A DNA stretch of 64,000 nt from Streptomyces spinosus (GTDB lineage Bacteria; Actinomycetota; Actinomycetes; Streptomycetales; Streptomycetaceae): NCBI RefSeq assembly GCF_020400655.1, contig NZ_JAINRC010000018.1, positions 62,001 to 126,000 on the forward strand. Direction: 5' to 3'. The notes beneath the pieces were generated by a model, which was not told the origin of the DNA, did no database searches, and was given only the letters and a program-made list of their open reading frames with translations. Below are positions 1-8,337 of the stretch, piece after piece (the stretch's first letter is position 1; each line of letters opens with the position of its first letter). The translations under genes were made by a program, and so were the position numbers.

Positions 1-298
1 GCGCGTCGCGTTGCGGCTCGGGAAGACCATCGAGATGGGACAGCAGCGGGGCGCAGAGCTGGTGCAGCGCGGCGTAGGAAAGCTCCATCTCGGACTGCAC
101 TCCGGCCGCCCTGACGACGCGGCATCCGGTGGCACGGTCGCACAGATGGTTCAGCAGCTCGGTCTTCCCGATGCCCGCCTCACCGCGCAGCACCAGGACC
201 CCGCTTCGCCCGGCCCTGGCCTGTGCGAGGAGGTCATCGAGAACCTTGCACTCGTCCCGCCGCCCGAAGAGTCCGGTCCGTGCTCCGTCCCTCGCCAT
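1..298 (-). CDS. MalT-like (LAL) LuxR-family regulator, N-terminal fragment
   Basis: Partial gene running off the left edge; only the first 99 codons are visible. The ATG at 298 opens a protein beginning MARDGARTGLFGRRDECK, and residues around 35-45 read LRGEAGIGKTELL, a Walker A P-loop. This layout, with a GRxxE entry motif followed by a P-loop near residue 40, is typical of the AAA/STAND ATPase module of large ATP-binding LuxR regulators (LAL family, about 900 residues). Such proteins sense a ligand through the ATPase and TPR region and bind DNA with a C-terminal LuxR helix-turn-helix, which lies outside the window here. The next gene to the right is on the same strand 90 bases away. Family assignment is firm; the regulated target cannot be inferred. 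Confidence 0.8.
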   Translation of the reverse strand, partial: MARDGARTGLFGRRDECKVLDDLLAQARAGRSGVLVLRGEAGIGKTELLNHLCDRATGCRVVRAAGVQSEMELSYAALHQLCAPLLSHLDGLPEPQRDA

Positions 299-387
299 GA
301 CAGCCTCCCGGCCGCCACGATACCTTGGCGCTCAAGGACGTCGAGCCCGTCCCGAACATGCCGCTCTCCCTTTTCACGGCGCGGGGA

Positions 388-729
388 TCAGGCCACCGAC
401 CCCACGACGACGGCCGTGCACACGAACGTCAACATGATGATCACGGCCATGGCGATCAGTGTTCCGCGCAGCCATCGCCCGAACCGGATGTCGTTCGCCG
501 TCTCGGCCGCGCCGACATTCTCGGCGATGTACTTCGTGACCATGTGGGCCACGTGCTTCTGCTCCTCGAGATACCACAACTCGATATCCCTCTTCTGTCC
601 GTGGCTCAGCCCGTCCATCCTCGCGGTGAAGGCCGTCACACGCCGGCGAGCAGCACTGAGATGAGCCTCGCGGTACAAATACGCCTCTATGTCGACCAGT
701 CCACGAGCTGCCTGTTTGTTCATGTTCAT
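388..729 (-). CDS. small single-span membrane protein of unknown function
   Basis: A 113-residue product if translation starts at MNMNKQAARGLVD (ATG at 729; another ATG lies two codons in and a longer frame opens at 765). The N-terminal 85 residues are charged and helical, with YREAHLSAARRR and EEQKHVAHMVTKY segments. Residues about 90-110 (LIAMAVIIMLTFVCTAVVVG) form one hydrophobic helix at the extreme C terminus, a tail-anchored arrangement. No enzyme motif is visible and I do not recognise the family beyond actinobacterial small membrane proteins. It sits between the LuxR fragment and the hydrolase at 843-1562, all on the minus strand. Confidence 0.6.
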   Translation of the reverse strand: MNMNKQAARGLVDIEAYLYREAHLSAARRRVTAFTARMDGLSHGQKRDIELWYLEEQKHVAHMVTKYIAENVGAAETANDIRFGRWLRGTLIAMAVIIMLTFVCTAVVVGSVA

Positions 730-842
730 GATGCCTTCCAGAGTCGGTGGCCCGGCGGTCGGCACCTGGACCGGGCTGCCGGCGGCCGACCGCTCACTCG
801 ATCGGCCGCCCGGTGTGATCCGGTGGGCTGGGAGCCGGCGGT

Positions 843-1562
843 TCAGCCGGTCGCCTGCGCCGCCTCGTCGATCAGGCGCGCGACGTCACCGGGACGCGAG
901 ACGCCGACCGCGTGGGAGGCGGTAACGCTCACCATGGTCGCCTTCGCGCGCTCGGCCATGAAGATCTGCGCCTGGGCCGGGATGTTCCGGTCCTCGGTGG
1001 CCACGAGAACCCACGACGGAATGTCCGTCCACGCCGGCGCGGAGGCACCCTCCGCCAGCGCGACGTCGGTCACGGGCCGCTGGGTCGCGGCCATGACCGC
1101 CGTGATCTCCTCCGGAACGTCGGCGGCGAACTGCTGGTGGAACTTGCTCTTCTCGATGTAGAGATCCGTGACCTGACTACCGTCCGGCAGGGTGACCGGT
1201 ACCGGACGGAGCGCCTCCCCCAGGGTGCTGCCCGGGAACTTGCCGGAGAGGGTGACCGCGCTCTCCCCCTCGTCCGGCAGGAAGGCGGCGACGTAGACGA
1301 GTGCCTTGACGTTGTCGAGGCTGCCGGCGGCGTTGCTGATCACCGAGCCGCCGTAGGAGTGGCCGGCGAGGACCACCGGGCCGTCGACGGAGGCCACGAG
1401 TTGTCCGACGTACTCGCTGTCTCCGGCCAGTCCGCGTAGCGGGTTGCTCGCGGCCACCACCGGATAGCCGTGCGACTGGAGCTTTTCGATGACACCGTTC
1501 CAACTGGAGGAGTCTGCGAATGCGCCGTGGACGAGGACGATGGTCGGCTTCTGTGCACTCAT
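843..1562 (-). CDS. alpha/beta hydrolase
   Basis: A 239-residue alpha/beta-hydrolase. TIVLVHGAFADSSSWNGV near the N terminus is the oxyanion-hole HG loop, VVLAGHSYGGSVI (about 65-77) is the nucleophile elbow with Ser in GHSYGG, and the histidine in VTASHAVGVSRP near the C terminus is the likely catalytic base. The substrate is unknown. It closely resembles the secreted hydrolase at 14091-14933, which shares the HGAFADS-SWNGV, GHSYGGSVISNAA and GKFPGSTLG-ALRPVP segments but carries an export signal; this copy is cytoplasmic. It lies 65 bases downstream of the esterase at 1628-2578 on the same strand, so both may be expressed from the ECF41-like promoter at 2629-2655. Confidence 0.85.
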   Translation of the reverse strand: MSAQKPTIVLVHGAFADSSSWNGVIEKLQSHGYPVVAASNPLRGLAGDSEYVGQLVASVDGPVVLAGHSYGGSVISNAAGSLDNVKALVYVAAFLPDEGESAVTLSGKFPGSTLGEALRPVPVTLPDGSQVTDLYIEKSKFHQQFAADVPEEITAVMAATQRPVTDVALAEGASAPAWTDIPSWVLVATEDRNIPAQAQIFMAERAKATMVSVTASHAVGVSRPGDVARLIDEAAQATG

Positions 1563-1627
1563 GAGAGTGGCCTTTCGTTCTGCCAGTGACTGTGTCCGGA
1601 ATTCGTCCGCGGAATACCGCGGGACGA

Positions 1628-2578
1628 TCAGTCGGTGCCCAGGGCCTTGCGCAGAACGTGGACGGCCTGCTCGATCGCCGCGGTCGAGGCCCGAGTTCCG
1701 CGGACCGGGTTCAGCATCATGAAGTCGTGCAGGGTGGCGTTGTAGCGGACGCTGGTCGTCGGCACGCCGGCCTGGATCAGCTTGCGGGCGTACGCTTCAC
1801 CTTCGTCGCGCAGTACGTCGTTCTCGTCGACCACGACATATGCCGGCGGCAGCCCCTGAAGGTCCTCCAGGGTCGCGCGCAGGGGCGAGGCCGTGATCTG
1901 GTCACGCTCGGCCGGGTCGGTGGTGTAGGCGTTCCAGAACCACTCCATGGCCTTCGCCGTCAGGTGCGGACCGTGGGCGAAGAGGCGGTAGCTCTCGGTG
2001 TCCTGCCCGGCGTCGGTGACGGGGTAGTACAACGACTGGTGCAGGAAGGTGACGTCGCCGCGCCGCTTGGCCAGGTGAGTCAGGGCGGCGCTCATGTTGC
2101 CGCCGACGGAGTCACCGGCGACGACCATGCGGGAGCCGTCCAGACCCTCTTCGGCGCCCTGGGCGGTGACCCACTGGGCGGTGGCGTACGCCTGCTCGAC
2201 GGCGACGGGGTACTTCGCCTCCGGCGAGCGGTCGTACTCGACGAAGACCAGGGCCGCCTCCGCGCCCACGGCCAGTTCACGCACCAGGCGGTCGTGGGTG
2301 CCGGCGTTGCCGAGGATCCAGCCGCCGCCGTGCACGTAGAGGATCACAGGCAGGACACCGGTGCTGCCGACAGGCTTGATGATGCGCACCCGCACATCGC
2401 CGACCTCGGCCGGTACAGTGATCCACTTCTCGTCCACGTCGAGCTTGTCGACCGGCCCGGACTGGACATCGTCGAGCAGCTTGCGGGCACCCTCGACACC
2501 GAGTTCGTAAAGCAGCGGCGGCTTGGCGGCCGCGTCGGCGAATTCCTGGGCGGCGGGCTCGAGAATGATGTCGCTCAC
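1628..2578 (-). CDS. HSL-family alpha/beta hydrolase (esterase)
   Basis: A 316-residue hydrolase of the hormone-sensitive-lipase type. LYVHGGGWILG carries the HGGG oxyanion motif, VVAGDSVGGNMSAAL is the nucleophile elbow (GDSVGG), DENDVLRDEG supplies the acid and the histidine in NATLHDFMML the base. I chose the GTG start at 2578 because an AGGGAG ribosome site precedes it by about 8 bases and the protein then opens VSDIILEPAAQEFAD; the open frame extends 36 codons further up to an ATG at 2686, which lies upstream of the promoter. A TGTGACG at 2649-2655 with GACC at 2629-2632 reads on the minus strand as an ECF41-type promoter about 50 bases ahead of the start. Confidence 0.85.
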   Translation of the reverse strand: MSDIILEPAAQEFADAAAKPPLLYELGVEGARKLLDDVQSGPVDKLDVDEKWITVPAEVGDVRVRIIKPVGSTGVLPVILYVHGGGWILGNAGTHDRLVRELAVGAEAALVFVEYDRSPEAKYPVAVEQAYATAQWVTAQGAEEGLDGSRMVVAGDSVGGNMSAALTHLAKRRGDVTFLHQSLYYPVTDAGQDTESYRLFAHGPHLTAKAMEWFWNAYTTDPAERDQITASPLRATLEDLQGLPPAYVVVDENDVLRDEGEAYARKLIQAGVPTTSVRYNATLHDFMMLNPVRGTRASTAAIEQAVHVLRKALGTD

Positions 2579-2628
2579 GGCATACTCCCTGTGAGGTGGT
2601 GGTTTTCGAAAGACTTTCCACCCCATGA

Positions 2629-2655
2629 GACCGGGACGGGAGTCGATGTGTGACG
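2629..2655 (-). promoter_or_regulatory. ECF41-type promoter of esterase 1628-2578
   Basis: On the minus strand this reads CGTCACA, 16 bases, GGTC. The -35-like element differs from TGTCACA at the first base only. It lies about 50 bases before the GTG at 2578. Confidence 0.6.
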
Positions 2656-2744
2656 CATCGGCGAAAGCGGCACGTAAATCGCTCACCGACCACGGCCTTT
2701 CTCAAGGGTTCCCGTGCAGGCCCGAACCGACTGGTCCGGCCTCG

Positions 2745-3533
2745 TCAGTCAGAAGCCGGCCGCGTGGGGTCGGTGGGCTTCGGCAGCAGGAAACCGTCGA
2801 CGTACAGGTCGACATGCTCGTTGTAGAACGCGGTCAGTCCGGCGATGCGGTTGGCGTGGATGGTCGGGAAGTCGTACGTCCAGGCGATGTCCTCGTGGGA
2901 GGCGGCATCGCTGTCGAACGACCAGTAACTGCTCGTCGTCCCCTTGTAAGGGCATCGGGTCACCGTGCCGGAGCGCCGCAACCTGGTCCAGTCGACGGTC
3001 GCACGGTCGAGGTAGTAGCGAGTCGGCAGACCGGTCTCGAACAACTTGACGCAGTTGGGGGCTTCCGCCAGCACCACGCCGTCCACCTCGACCCTGACGC
3101 TGCTGCCGGAGCGCAGGGCGTCGACGCGGGAGTACGGACTCCGGGGATGCACGAAGACCGGCTCGTCCTCCTCGAACCAGGAGTCCAGCGCCTCCCACTC
3201 GAAACGCACGGTGTCGTGCAAGGGCCCCGGGGCACCCTCCCCCCACACCCACGCCACACCCGGCCGCACCTCCGAGCCGACCCGCAGGGTGTGACGGTGC
3301 GCCGGGCCGGCACCGAGGTGCTCCATGTGCCTGTCGTCGTCGAGGACACCGTCCACCAGATCCTCGACCGGGATGCTGAACTGGGGGTAGGCCTGCCACT
3401 CCCAGACGTAGAGCGCGCGGCGGGTGTCGAAGACGACACGTCCGCCGATCATTCCCCGGATGCGGCGGGGTACCGGCTCGACGTGCCCGACCGGGACGAT
3501 GAGGCTCGGGTGCAGGACACTCTCCGTTGCCAT
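2745..3533 (-). CDS. DUF427-domain protein (two DUF427 repeats)
   Basis: A 262-residue protein built of two DUF427-like halves: residues about 15-110 (RRIRGMIGGRVVFDTRRALYVWE) and about 150-250 (SVRVEVDGVVLAEAP, then RYYLDRATVDWTRLRRS and CPYKGTTSSYWSF). The CPYKG(T)xxYW motif and the tail IAWTYDFPTIHANRIAGLTAFYNEHVDLYVDG are characteristic of this family, whose biochemical role is not established. The ATG at 3533 follows an AAGGTGAT ribosome site; the frame remains open to 3758 but upstream codons do not look coding. No ECF41-type site was found in front of it, unlike most of its neighbours. Confidence 0.85.
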   Translation of the reverse strand: MATESVLHPSLIVPVGHVEPVPRRIRGMIGGRVVFDTRRALYVWEWQAYPQFSIPVEDLVDGVLDDDRHMEHLGAGPAHRHTLRVGSEVRPGVAWVWGEGAPGPLHDTVRFEWEALDSWFEEDEPVFVHPRSPYSRVDALRSGSSVRVEVDGVVLAEAPNCVKLFETGLPTRYYLDRATVDWTRLRRSGTVTRCPYKGTTSSYWSFDSDAASHEDIAWTYDFPTIHANRIAGLTAFYNEHVDLYVDGFLLPKPTDPTRPASD

Positions 3534-3710
3534 GGTGATCACCTTTGGTTCGCTGAGTGGTGCGCTCGCCGTGCCCGGTGTCTGCGGTCCCAGGATGACC
3601 GCCCTCGGGCCGACGAGCCCCACCTGTTTGTCGTCACACGGTGTTGCGGATCGTGTTGCACCGATCCGGACCGGGTCCTGGTCCGACGCGAGTGACTCGA
3701 TGACCGACGA

Positions 3711-3737
3711 TGTCACAGATCGAAGGTGCTCCCGGTC
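3711..3737 (+). promoter_or_regulatory. ECF41-type promoter of the CMD/AhpD gene
   Basis: TGTCACA at 3711-3717, 16 bases, GGTC at 3734-3737, about 40 bases before the ATG at 3776. Carboxymuconolactone decarboxylases are classic ECF41-associated genes. Confidence 0.75.
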
Positions 3738-3775
3738 AGTGAGCTGTAACTGTCCCACACCTCAGGAGATCCGTC

Positions 3776-4246
3776 ATGGACGCGCGAATCAACTACTTCG
3801 GCAACGCCCTGGCCGGCAAGGTCATGAAGCACCTGAACTCGGCCGGCGCGGCGGTGCACTCGGCTCTCCCCGTCGCCACCCAGGAGCTGGTGAAGATTCG
3901 TGCCAGCCAGATCAACGGCTGCGGCTTCTGCACCGACATGCACACCAAGGACGCCGCCGCCGCGGGTGAGGAGCAGCAGCGTCTGAACCTGGTGGCCGTG
4001 TGGCGCGAGGCCACCGTCTTCACGGACGCCGAGCGCGCCGCGCTTGAGCTGGCCGAGCAGGGCACGCGCATCGCGGACGGCGCGGACGGCGTGTCGGACG
4101 AGGCATGGGCGAACGCCACGAAGCACTACGACGAGGACCAGCTCGTCGCGCTGATGTCGCTGATCGCCGTGATCAACGCCTACAACCGCATCAACGTCAT
4201 CAACCGGCAGCCCGCCGGCGACTACAAGCCCGGCATGTTCGGCTGA
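3776..4246 (+). CDS. carboxymuconolactone decarboxylase / AhpD-like peroxidase
   Basis: A 156-residue helical protein of the CMD/AhpD superfamily. Residues 44-56 read SQINGCGFCTDMH, the CxxC plus histidine redox centre of alkylhydroperoxidase-type members, and EDQLVALMSLIAVINAYNRINV is the conserved C-terminal helix. Such proteins reduce peroxides or act as general disulfide redox enzymes; a true decarboxylase activity is less likely because the CxxC is intact. CMD genes are among the usual partners of ECF41 sigma factors (carboxymuconolactone decarboxylases, oxidoreductases, epimerases). A good ribosome site (AGGAGA) precedes the start and a strong hairpin follows, so it is probably monocistronic. 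Confidence 0.9.
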   Translation: MDARINYFGNALAGKVMKHLNSAGAAVHSALPVATQELVKIRASQINGCGFCTDMHTKDAAAAGEEQQRLNLVAVWREATVFTDAERAALELAEQGTRIADGADGVSDEAWANATKHYDEDQLVALMSLIAVINAYNRINVINRQPAGDYKPGMFG

Positions 4247-4277
4247 GTCAGCCGCTCCGGCCCGCCCGGCCGCAGGA

Positions 4278-4323
4278 CCGTCCGTCGCCTGGTCGCCCCG
4301 ACTTTCGACCAGGCGCCGGACGG
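4278..4323 (+). terminator. hairpin terminator after the CMD gene
   Basis: Inverted repeat with inner perfect arms CGCCTGGTCG (4286-4295) and CGACCAGGCG (4306-4315), 10-base loop, extended outward by seven more pairs after one mismatch. No T-run follows, as is usual in actinomycetes. Confidence 0.7.
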
Positions 4324-4405
4324 CGCCCCGCGCGGCCGGTCGAAGTCCGCCCGGCGCTCGGAGCCCGGAGCGGCCGCCGCGGGCCTTGGAACCCTAAGGA
4401 CCCTC

Positions 4406-5368
4406 ATGTCTGAACGCCACACACTCGCCCCTGTCCGGCGAGTCAGGACCGACGTACTGGAAGTCGCCTACTACGAGGCGGGTTCGGGGGACGACACCGT
4501 GCTGCTCCTGCACGGCTTCCCCTACGACATCCACAGCTACGCGGACGTCGCCCCGCTGCTCGCCGAGGGCGGGTTCAGGGTCCTCGTCCCTTATCTGCGG
4601 GGCCATGGGCCCACCAGGTTCCTGTTCGAGTCGACTCCGCGCTCGGGTCAGCAGGCCGCTCTGGGAGCCGACGTCGTCGCCTTCCTGGACGCCCTGGGCG
4701 TGGAGCGCGCCTACCTCGCCGGATACGACTGGGGCGGGCGCGCCGCCAACGTCGCCGCGGCCCTGTGGCCCGAGCGCGTTCTGGGCCTGGTCTCGGTCAA
4801 CGGCTACCTCATCCAGGACATCGGCGCCGCGATGGTACCCGTCGCACCCGAACGGGAAGCCGGTTTCTGGTACTTCTACTACTTCCTCACCGAGCGGGGC
4901 CGGGCCGGTCTGGCCGCCGACCCGCAGGGGGTCGCGCGGGTCATCTGGAAGCGGAACTCCCCCAAGTGGCCGTTCCGCGAGGAGGATCTGGAGCGGACGG
5001 CGAGGGCCTTCGCCAACCCCGACCACACCGACGTCGTGATCCATTCGTACCGGCACCGGCTCGGATTCGCGCCGGGTGCCGCGGCGTACGCGAACCTCGA
5101 GGCACGTCTCGCCGAACTTCCGGCGATCACGGTTCCCACCGTCACCCTCGACGGCCTGGCCGACGGCAACTTCCCCGCGACGGACGGTTCCTCGACCGCT
5201 CGTCACTTCACCGGCCCCCGGCTCCACCGCGAGGTGGCGGATGCCGGCCACAATCTTCCGCAGGAGAGTCCCGAGGCGTTCGCGGCTGCCGTGCGCGACG
5301 TGCGCGCCCTGCGGCGGGAGTACGCCGGCCGCGACGGCTTCGCCGGACTGAGCCAGGACACGACATGA
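4406..5368 (+). CDS. epoxide-hydrolase-like alpha/beta hydrolase
   Basis: A 320-residue alpha/beta-hydrolase. VLLLHGFPYDIHSY is the HGxP oxyanion loop seen in epoxide hydrolases and haloalkane dehalogenases, LAGYDWGGRAANVAA places an aspartate rather than serine at the nucleophile (GYDWGG), and VADAGHNLPQESPEAF carries the catalytic histidine. An Asp nucleophile with HGxP supports epoxide-hydrolase or dehalogenase chemistry through an alkyl-enzyme ester. The ATG follows an AAGGA ribosome site. Its stop overlaps the start of the MFS exporter (ATGA at 5365-5368), so the two are translationally coupled, possibly a detoxify-and-export pair. No ECF41-like site was found in front. Confidence 0.85.
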   Translation: MSERHTLAPVRRVRTDVLEVAYYEAGSGDDTVLLLHGFPYDIHSYADVAPLLAEGGFRVLVPYLRGHGPTRFLFESTPRSGQQAALGADVVAFLDALGVERAYLAGYDWGGRAANVAAALWPERVLGLVSVNGYLIQDIGAAMVPVAPEREAGFWYFYYFLTERGRAGLAADPQGVARVIWKRNSPKWPFREEDLERTARAFANPDHTDVVIHSYRHRLGFAPGAAAYANLEARLAELPAITVPTVTLDGLADGNFPATDGSSTARHFTGPRLHREVADAGHNLPQESPEAFAAAVRDVRALRREYAGRDGFAGLSQDTT

Positions 5369-6900
5369 CACACTCCCCTGCTCCGGACGACTCCGCCCCG
5401 CTCCGCCTCGCCAGTGCCCAGGGACGGTGGACCCTGCTGGCCACCGTTCTGGGCTCCAGCGTGGTACTGCTCGGCTCGACCGTCACCAACGTCGCTCTGC
5501 CGCGCATCGGTGACGACTTCGACGCCGACCTCGCCGTGCTCCAGTGGACGGTGAACGCCTACATGCTGACCCTGGCGGGTCTGATCCTGCTGGGCGGCTC
5601 CCTGGGGGACCGTTTCGGGCGGCGTCGTATCTTCGTCCTGGGCCTGGTGTGGTTCGCGGTGGCCTCGCTGCTGTGCGCGCTGGCTCCGGACACCACCACG
5701 CTGATCGCCGCCCGAGCCTTGCAGGGCGTCGGTGGTGCTCTGCTCACGCCCGGTTCTCTGGCGATCATCGAAGCCTCCTTCCACCCGGACGACCGGCCGC
5801 GCGCGATCGGTCTGTGGTCGGGCTTCGGCGGTGTCGGCGCGGCCCTCGGGCCGTTCGTGGGCGGGTGGCTGGTGGACGGTCCCGGCTGGCGCTGGACCTT
5901 CCTGCTGAGCATCGTTCCGGCGCTGCTGTGCGTGCCCGTCGCACTGCGCCACGTCCCGGAGTCCGTCGGCACGCCCCGGACGGACGGGGTCCGCACGGCC
6001 GGTACGGGGGGCCGGCGGCGCATCGGTTTCGACATCCCCGGCGCCGTCCTGGGCGCTCTGGCACTCGCCCTGATCACCTACGCGCTGACCGAGGCCCGGG
6101 ACGGCGGGCCGGTGGCCGTCGGCGCGTCCGTCGCCGGCATCGCGGCGGGTGCCGCGTTCCTCCGCGTGGAGCGGCGCAGCAGCGACCCGATGATGCCGTT
6201 GTCCGTCTTCTCGTCCCGGCAGTTCACCGCCGTCAATGTGATCACCCTGTGCGTCTACGCGGGCACGGGCGGGTTCTTCTTCGTGACCGCTCTGCAACTG
6301 CAGATCGTCGTCGGGTACTCGGCGCTGGCAGCCGGTGCGGCCATGCTGCCCAACACAGCGCTGATGCTGCTGTTCTCGTCCCGGTCCGGGATGCTCGCCC
6401 GGCGGCTGGGCCCGCGGATGCCGCTCACCGTCGGCCCGCTGGTGTGCGCGGCGGGTATGTTGATGATGCTGCGGGTCGGTCCGGGCGCGTCCTATCTCCA
6501 CGACGTCCTGCCCGCCTTGCTGGTGATGGGAGCCGGCATGGTCGTCATGGTCGCTCCGCTGACCGTCACCCTGCTGTCCTCGGTGAACGCCGCGAACGCC
6601 GGGCTGGCCAGCGGCATCAACAACGCCGCGGCCCGGGCGGCCGGGCTGGTGTCCGTGGCGGCGTTGCCCCTGCTGGCCGGGATGGGACCGGACGCCTACC
6701 GGTCGGACGCGGCCTTCGACACGTCGTTCAGCAGGGTGATGCCACTGTGCGCGGGCCTGCTGGCCGTCGGCGCGTCGGTGGCCTTCGGCACACTGCGGCA
6801 GACCGCCACGGTCTCTCGTGCGCTGCACGGGCGGACGCACGGCTGGCTGATGGAGCCGCCGCTGGTGTCCCGCTTCATCCATCACCGGGTCGCCGAATGA
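5365..6900 (+). CDS. DHA2-family MFS drug:H+ antiporter (EmrB/QacA type)
   Basis: A 511-residue polytopic membrane protein with about 14 hydrophobic spans. TVTNVALPRIGDDFDADLAVLQWTVN is motif D1 of DHA2 exporters, GSLGDRFGRRRIFVLG is motif A between helices 2 and 3, and ALQGVGGALLTPGSLAIIEASF is the following conserved stretch. Members export lipophilic cations or antibiotics by proton antiport. The ATG at 5365 overlaps the stop of the hydrolase; the frame is open upstream to 4765, but that stretch lies inside the hydrolase gene and is a shadow. The exported compound is unknown. Confidence 0.9.
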   Translation: MTHSPAPDDSAPLRLASAQGRWTLLATVLGSSVVLLGSTVTNVALPRIGDDFDADLAVLQWTVNAYMLTLAGLILLGGSLGDRFGRRRIFVLGLVWFAVASLLCALAPDTTTLIAARALQGVGGALLTPGSLAIIEASFHPDDRPRAIGLWSGFGGVGAALGPFVGGWLVDGPGWRWTFLLSIVPALLCVPVALRHVPESVGTPRTDGVRTAGTGGRRRIGFDIPGAVLGALALALITYALTEARDGGPVAVGASVAGIAAGAAFLRVERRSSDPMMPLSVFSSRQFTAVNVITLCVYAGTGGFFFVTALQLQIVVGYSALAAGAAMLPNTALMLLFSSRSGMLARRLGPRMPLTVGPLVCAAGMLMMLRVGPGASYLHDVLPALLVMGAGMVVMVAPLTVTLLSSVNAANAGLASGINNAAARAAGLVSVAALPLLAGMGPDAYRSDAAFDTSFSRVMPLCAGLLAVGASVAFGTLRQTATVSRALHGRTHGWLMEPPLVSRFIHHRVAE

Positions 6901-6920
6901 CACCCGGCGCGGCCCGCTGC

Positions 6921-6947
6921 TGTCACACCGGCGGACGCCCGCCGGTC
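6921..6947 (+). promoter_or_regulatory. ECF41-type promoter of cupin 7025-7519
   Basis: TGTCACA at 6921-6927, 16 bases, GGTC at 6944-6947. The leader of about 70 bases contains a small hairpin (ACCGCTG/CAGCGGT, 6962-6977). Confidence 0.7.
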
Positions 6948-7024
6948 TCGTTGTAGAGAGGACCGCTGCTCAGCGGTTCACGTCGGCGCGTCGTCACGCG
7001 CTCACCACAGGAGAGGATTCAGTC

Positions 7025-7519
7025 ATGTCGTACCCGTACCCGGAGCAGAAGTACTGGGGAGAGGACGGTGAGGTCAGTGCCGTCTTCCGGCCGGCCGCCA
7101 CACCGCCCGCCATCGGTGAGAGCGGTACCGGGAAGGACGCCACCCACTATCTGGCGACCACTGGTACCACGCGGGGTGAGTTCGGGCTGTACCGGGTGGA
7201 GATGCGGCCCAGGGCGGGCGGGCCGAAGACGCATTTCCACAAGCGGATCTCGGAGTCCTTCTACATCCTGGACGGCACGGTGCGTGTGTTCGACGGTGTG
7301 CAGTGGGTCGATGCGCGCAAGGGAGACTTCCTGCACGTGCCCCAGGGCGGGCTGCACGCCTTCCGGAACGACTCCGACGCTCCGGCCGACATGTTGCTCC
7401 TGTTCACCCCGGGCGCCCCGCGCGAGGAGTACTTCGAGCAGGTGTCGCAGCTGGCGCACGCCTCGGAGGAGGAGCGTGCCGCGTTCTTCGACAAGCACGA
7501 CTCGTACTTCGTGGAGTAG
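7025..7519 (+). CDS. cupin-domain protein
   Basis: A 164-residue single-domain cupin. Motif 1 is visible as RAGGPKTHFHKRISESFYILDGTVRVFDG (about 59-87), with the metal-ligand pattern HxH...E, and motif 2 as GDFLHVPQGGLHAFRNDSD (about 99-117) with its histidine. The conserved ligands suggest a metal-binding cupin, either an oxygenase-like enzyme or a small-molecule sensor; the substrate is unknown. It is transcribed alone: an ECF41-type promoter lies about 80 bases upstream and a very long hairpin directly follows the stop. A strong ribosome site (AGGAGAGGA) precedes the ATG. Confidence 0.85.
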   Translation: MSYPYPEQKYWGEDGEVSAVFRPAATPPAIGESGTGKDATHYLATTGTTRGEFGLYRVEMRPRAGGPKTHFHKRISESFYILDGTVRVFDGVQWVDARKGDFLHVPQGGLHAFRNDSDAPADMLLLFTPGAPREEYFEQVSQLAHASEEERAAFFDKHDSYFVE

Positions 7520-7530
7520 GAGACACCCGG

Positions 7531-7596
7531 CAGGCGGTGCCCCGCACCCGTGGCTTCCCGGCGGTAACCGGTGTCACGGGTGCGGGGCACCGCCTG
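7531..7596 (+). terminator. 22-bp perfect hairpin terminator after cupin
   Basis: Arms 7531-7552 and 7575-7596 are perfectly complementary over 22 bp (starting CAGGCGGTGCCCCGC), with a 22-base loop. It starts 11 bases after the stop codon. Confidence 0.75.
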
Positions 7597-7665
7597 TCAC
7601 AGGACGGCCGGCACGTCGTGTCACGGAGCGCGGTGATCCGGCATCTGGCCACTGCGCCGACATGC

Positions 7666-7697
7666 CGCCGTCCGCCGCCGTGGGGCAGCGGACGGCG
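7666..7697 (-). terminator. hairpin terminator of cupin 7714-8172
   Basis: Arms CGCCGTCCGC (7666-7675) and GCGGACGGCG (7688-7697), 12-base loop, just past the stop of the minus-strand cupin. Confidence 0.6.
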
Positions 7698-7713
7698 TCC
7701 GGAACGGCAGGGC

Positions 7714-8172
7714 TCAGGCGGTCGGCCGCGGTGCGCGCAGGTGGGCGCGCTCCTTGAGTTCCTCCTCGTCGACCAGTTCCAGCATGGGCTTGCCGGGAGC
7801 GCACATCATGGTGACGACGAACTCGGTCCGCTCGTCGGCGAGGGCGTTGCCGTCCTGGTAGTGGATGGCGTCGCCACCCGGCTCCCAGAAGGTGCCGCCG
7901 GCCTCGATGACGCGCTCGGGCTCGCCCTCGAGTTCGAACCGGACCGCGCCCTTGATGACGTAGCCGAACGCCGGGCCGGAGTGGCGGTGCGGCGGGGTGC
8001 CGGGGTCACCGGGCTCCCACTGGACGTGGATGGTCATCGCCGAGGCGCCCTCGGGGACGGTGACGGGCGAGGCGTCCTGGAGCATCCTCGCCGCTCGGGT
8101 CCAGCTCGGGCCGTCCTCGCCGCCGGTTCCGTGACCGTGGCCGTGGTGGGCGTGCTGTGAGTTCTCCGACAC
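7714..8172 (-). CDS. cupin-domain protein
   Basis: A 152-residue cupin starting at the GTG at 8172 (VSENSQHAHHGHGHG), supported by a GGAAGGTG ribosome site; the frame is open to 8403 but that would read through the promoter. The N-terminal 25 residues are histidine-rich (HAHHGHGHG), suggesting metal binding. PGTPPHRHSGPAFGYVIKGAVRFELEG is cupin motif 1 with HxH, and GGTFWEPGGDAIHYQDGN is motif 2. The pattern fits RmlC-like cupins that bind a metal and act on or sense small molecules. An ECF41-type promoter about 95 bases upstream stands back-to-back with that of the epimerase at 8458. Confidence 0.8.
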   Translation of the reverse strand: MSENSQHAHHGHGHGTGGEDGPSWTRAARMLQDASPVTVPEGASAMTIHVQWEPGDPGTPPHRHSGPAFGYVIKGAVRFELEGEPERVIEAGGTFWEPGGDAIHYQDGNALADERTEFVVTMMCAPGKPMLELVDEEELKERAHLRAPRPTA

Positions 8173-8266
8173 TGAGTCGCACCTTCCGTGGTTCCACCGT
8201 GTCCGGGCGGCGCATCCTCCGCCGTGCACGTGGTCATGTCCGGTCGTGAAGACCGCTCGTCCTCCT

Positions 8267-8293
8267 GACCGGGTGCCCGGCGGATCTGTGACA
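8267..8293 (-). promoter_or_regulatory. ECF41-type promoter of cupin 7714-8172
   Basis: On the minus strand TGTCACA (8293-8287), 16 bases, GGTC (8270-8267). It is divergent from the promoter at 8338-8364. Confidence 0.75.
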
Positions 8294-8337
8294 CGGATCG
8301 GTGGCCGGGAGGGCGGGTTCCCCGCACCGGCGCGCGG

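Noticed and set aside
3669-3697. Possible minus-strand ECF41 site for the DUF427 gene (AGTGACT with GACC)
   Set aside because: The spacer is 18 bases and the hexamer is poor on both outer positions.
4765-5364. 200-codon N-terminal extension of the MFS protein
   Set aside because: It overlaps the hydrolase CDS, is Arg/Pro-rich and would precede the true ATGA-coupled start at 5365.
7595-7625. TGTCACA at 7595 and TGTCACG at 7619 on the plus strand
   Set aside because: They overlap or follow the cupin terminator, have no NGTC at 16-17 bases, and no plus-strand gene follows.
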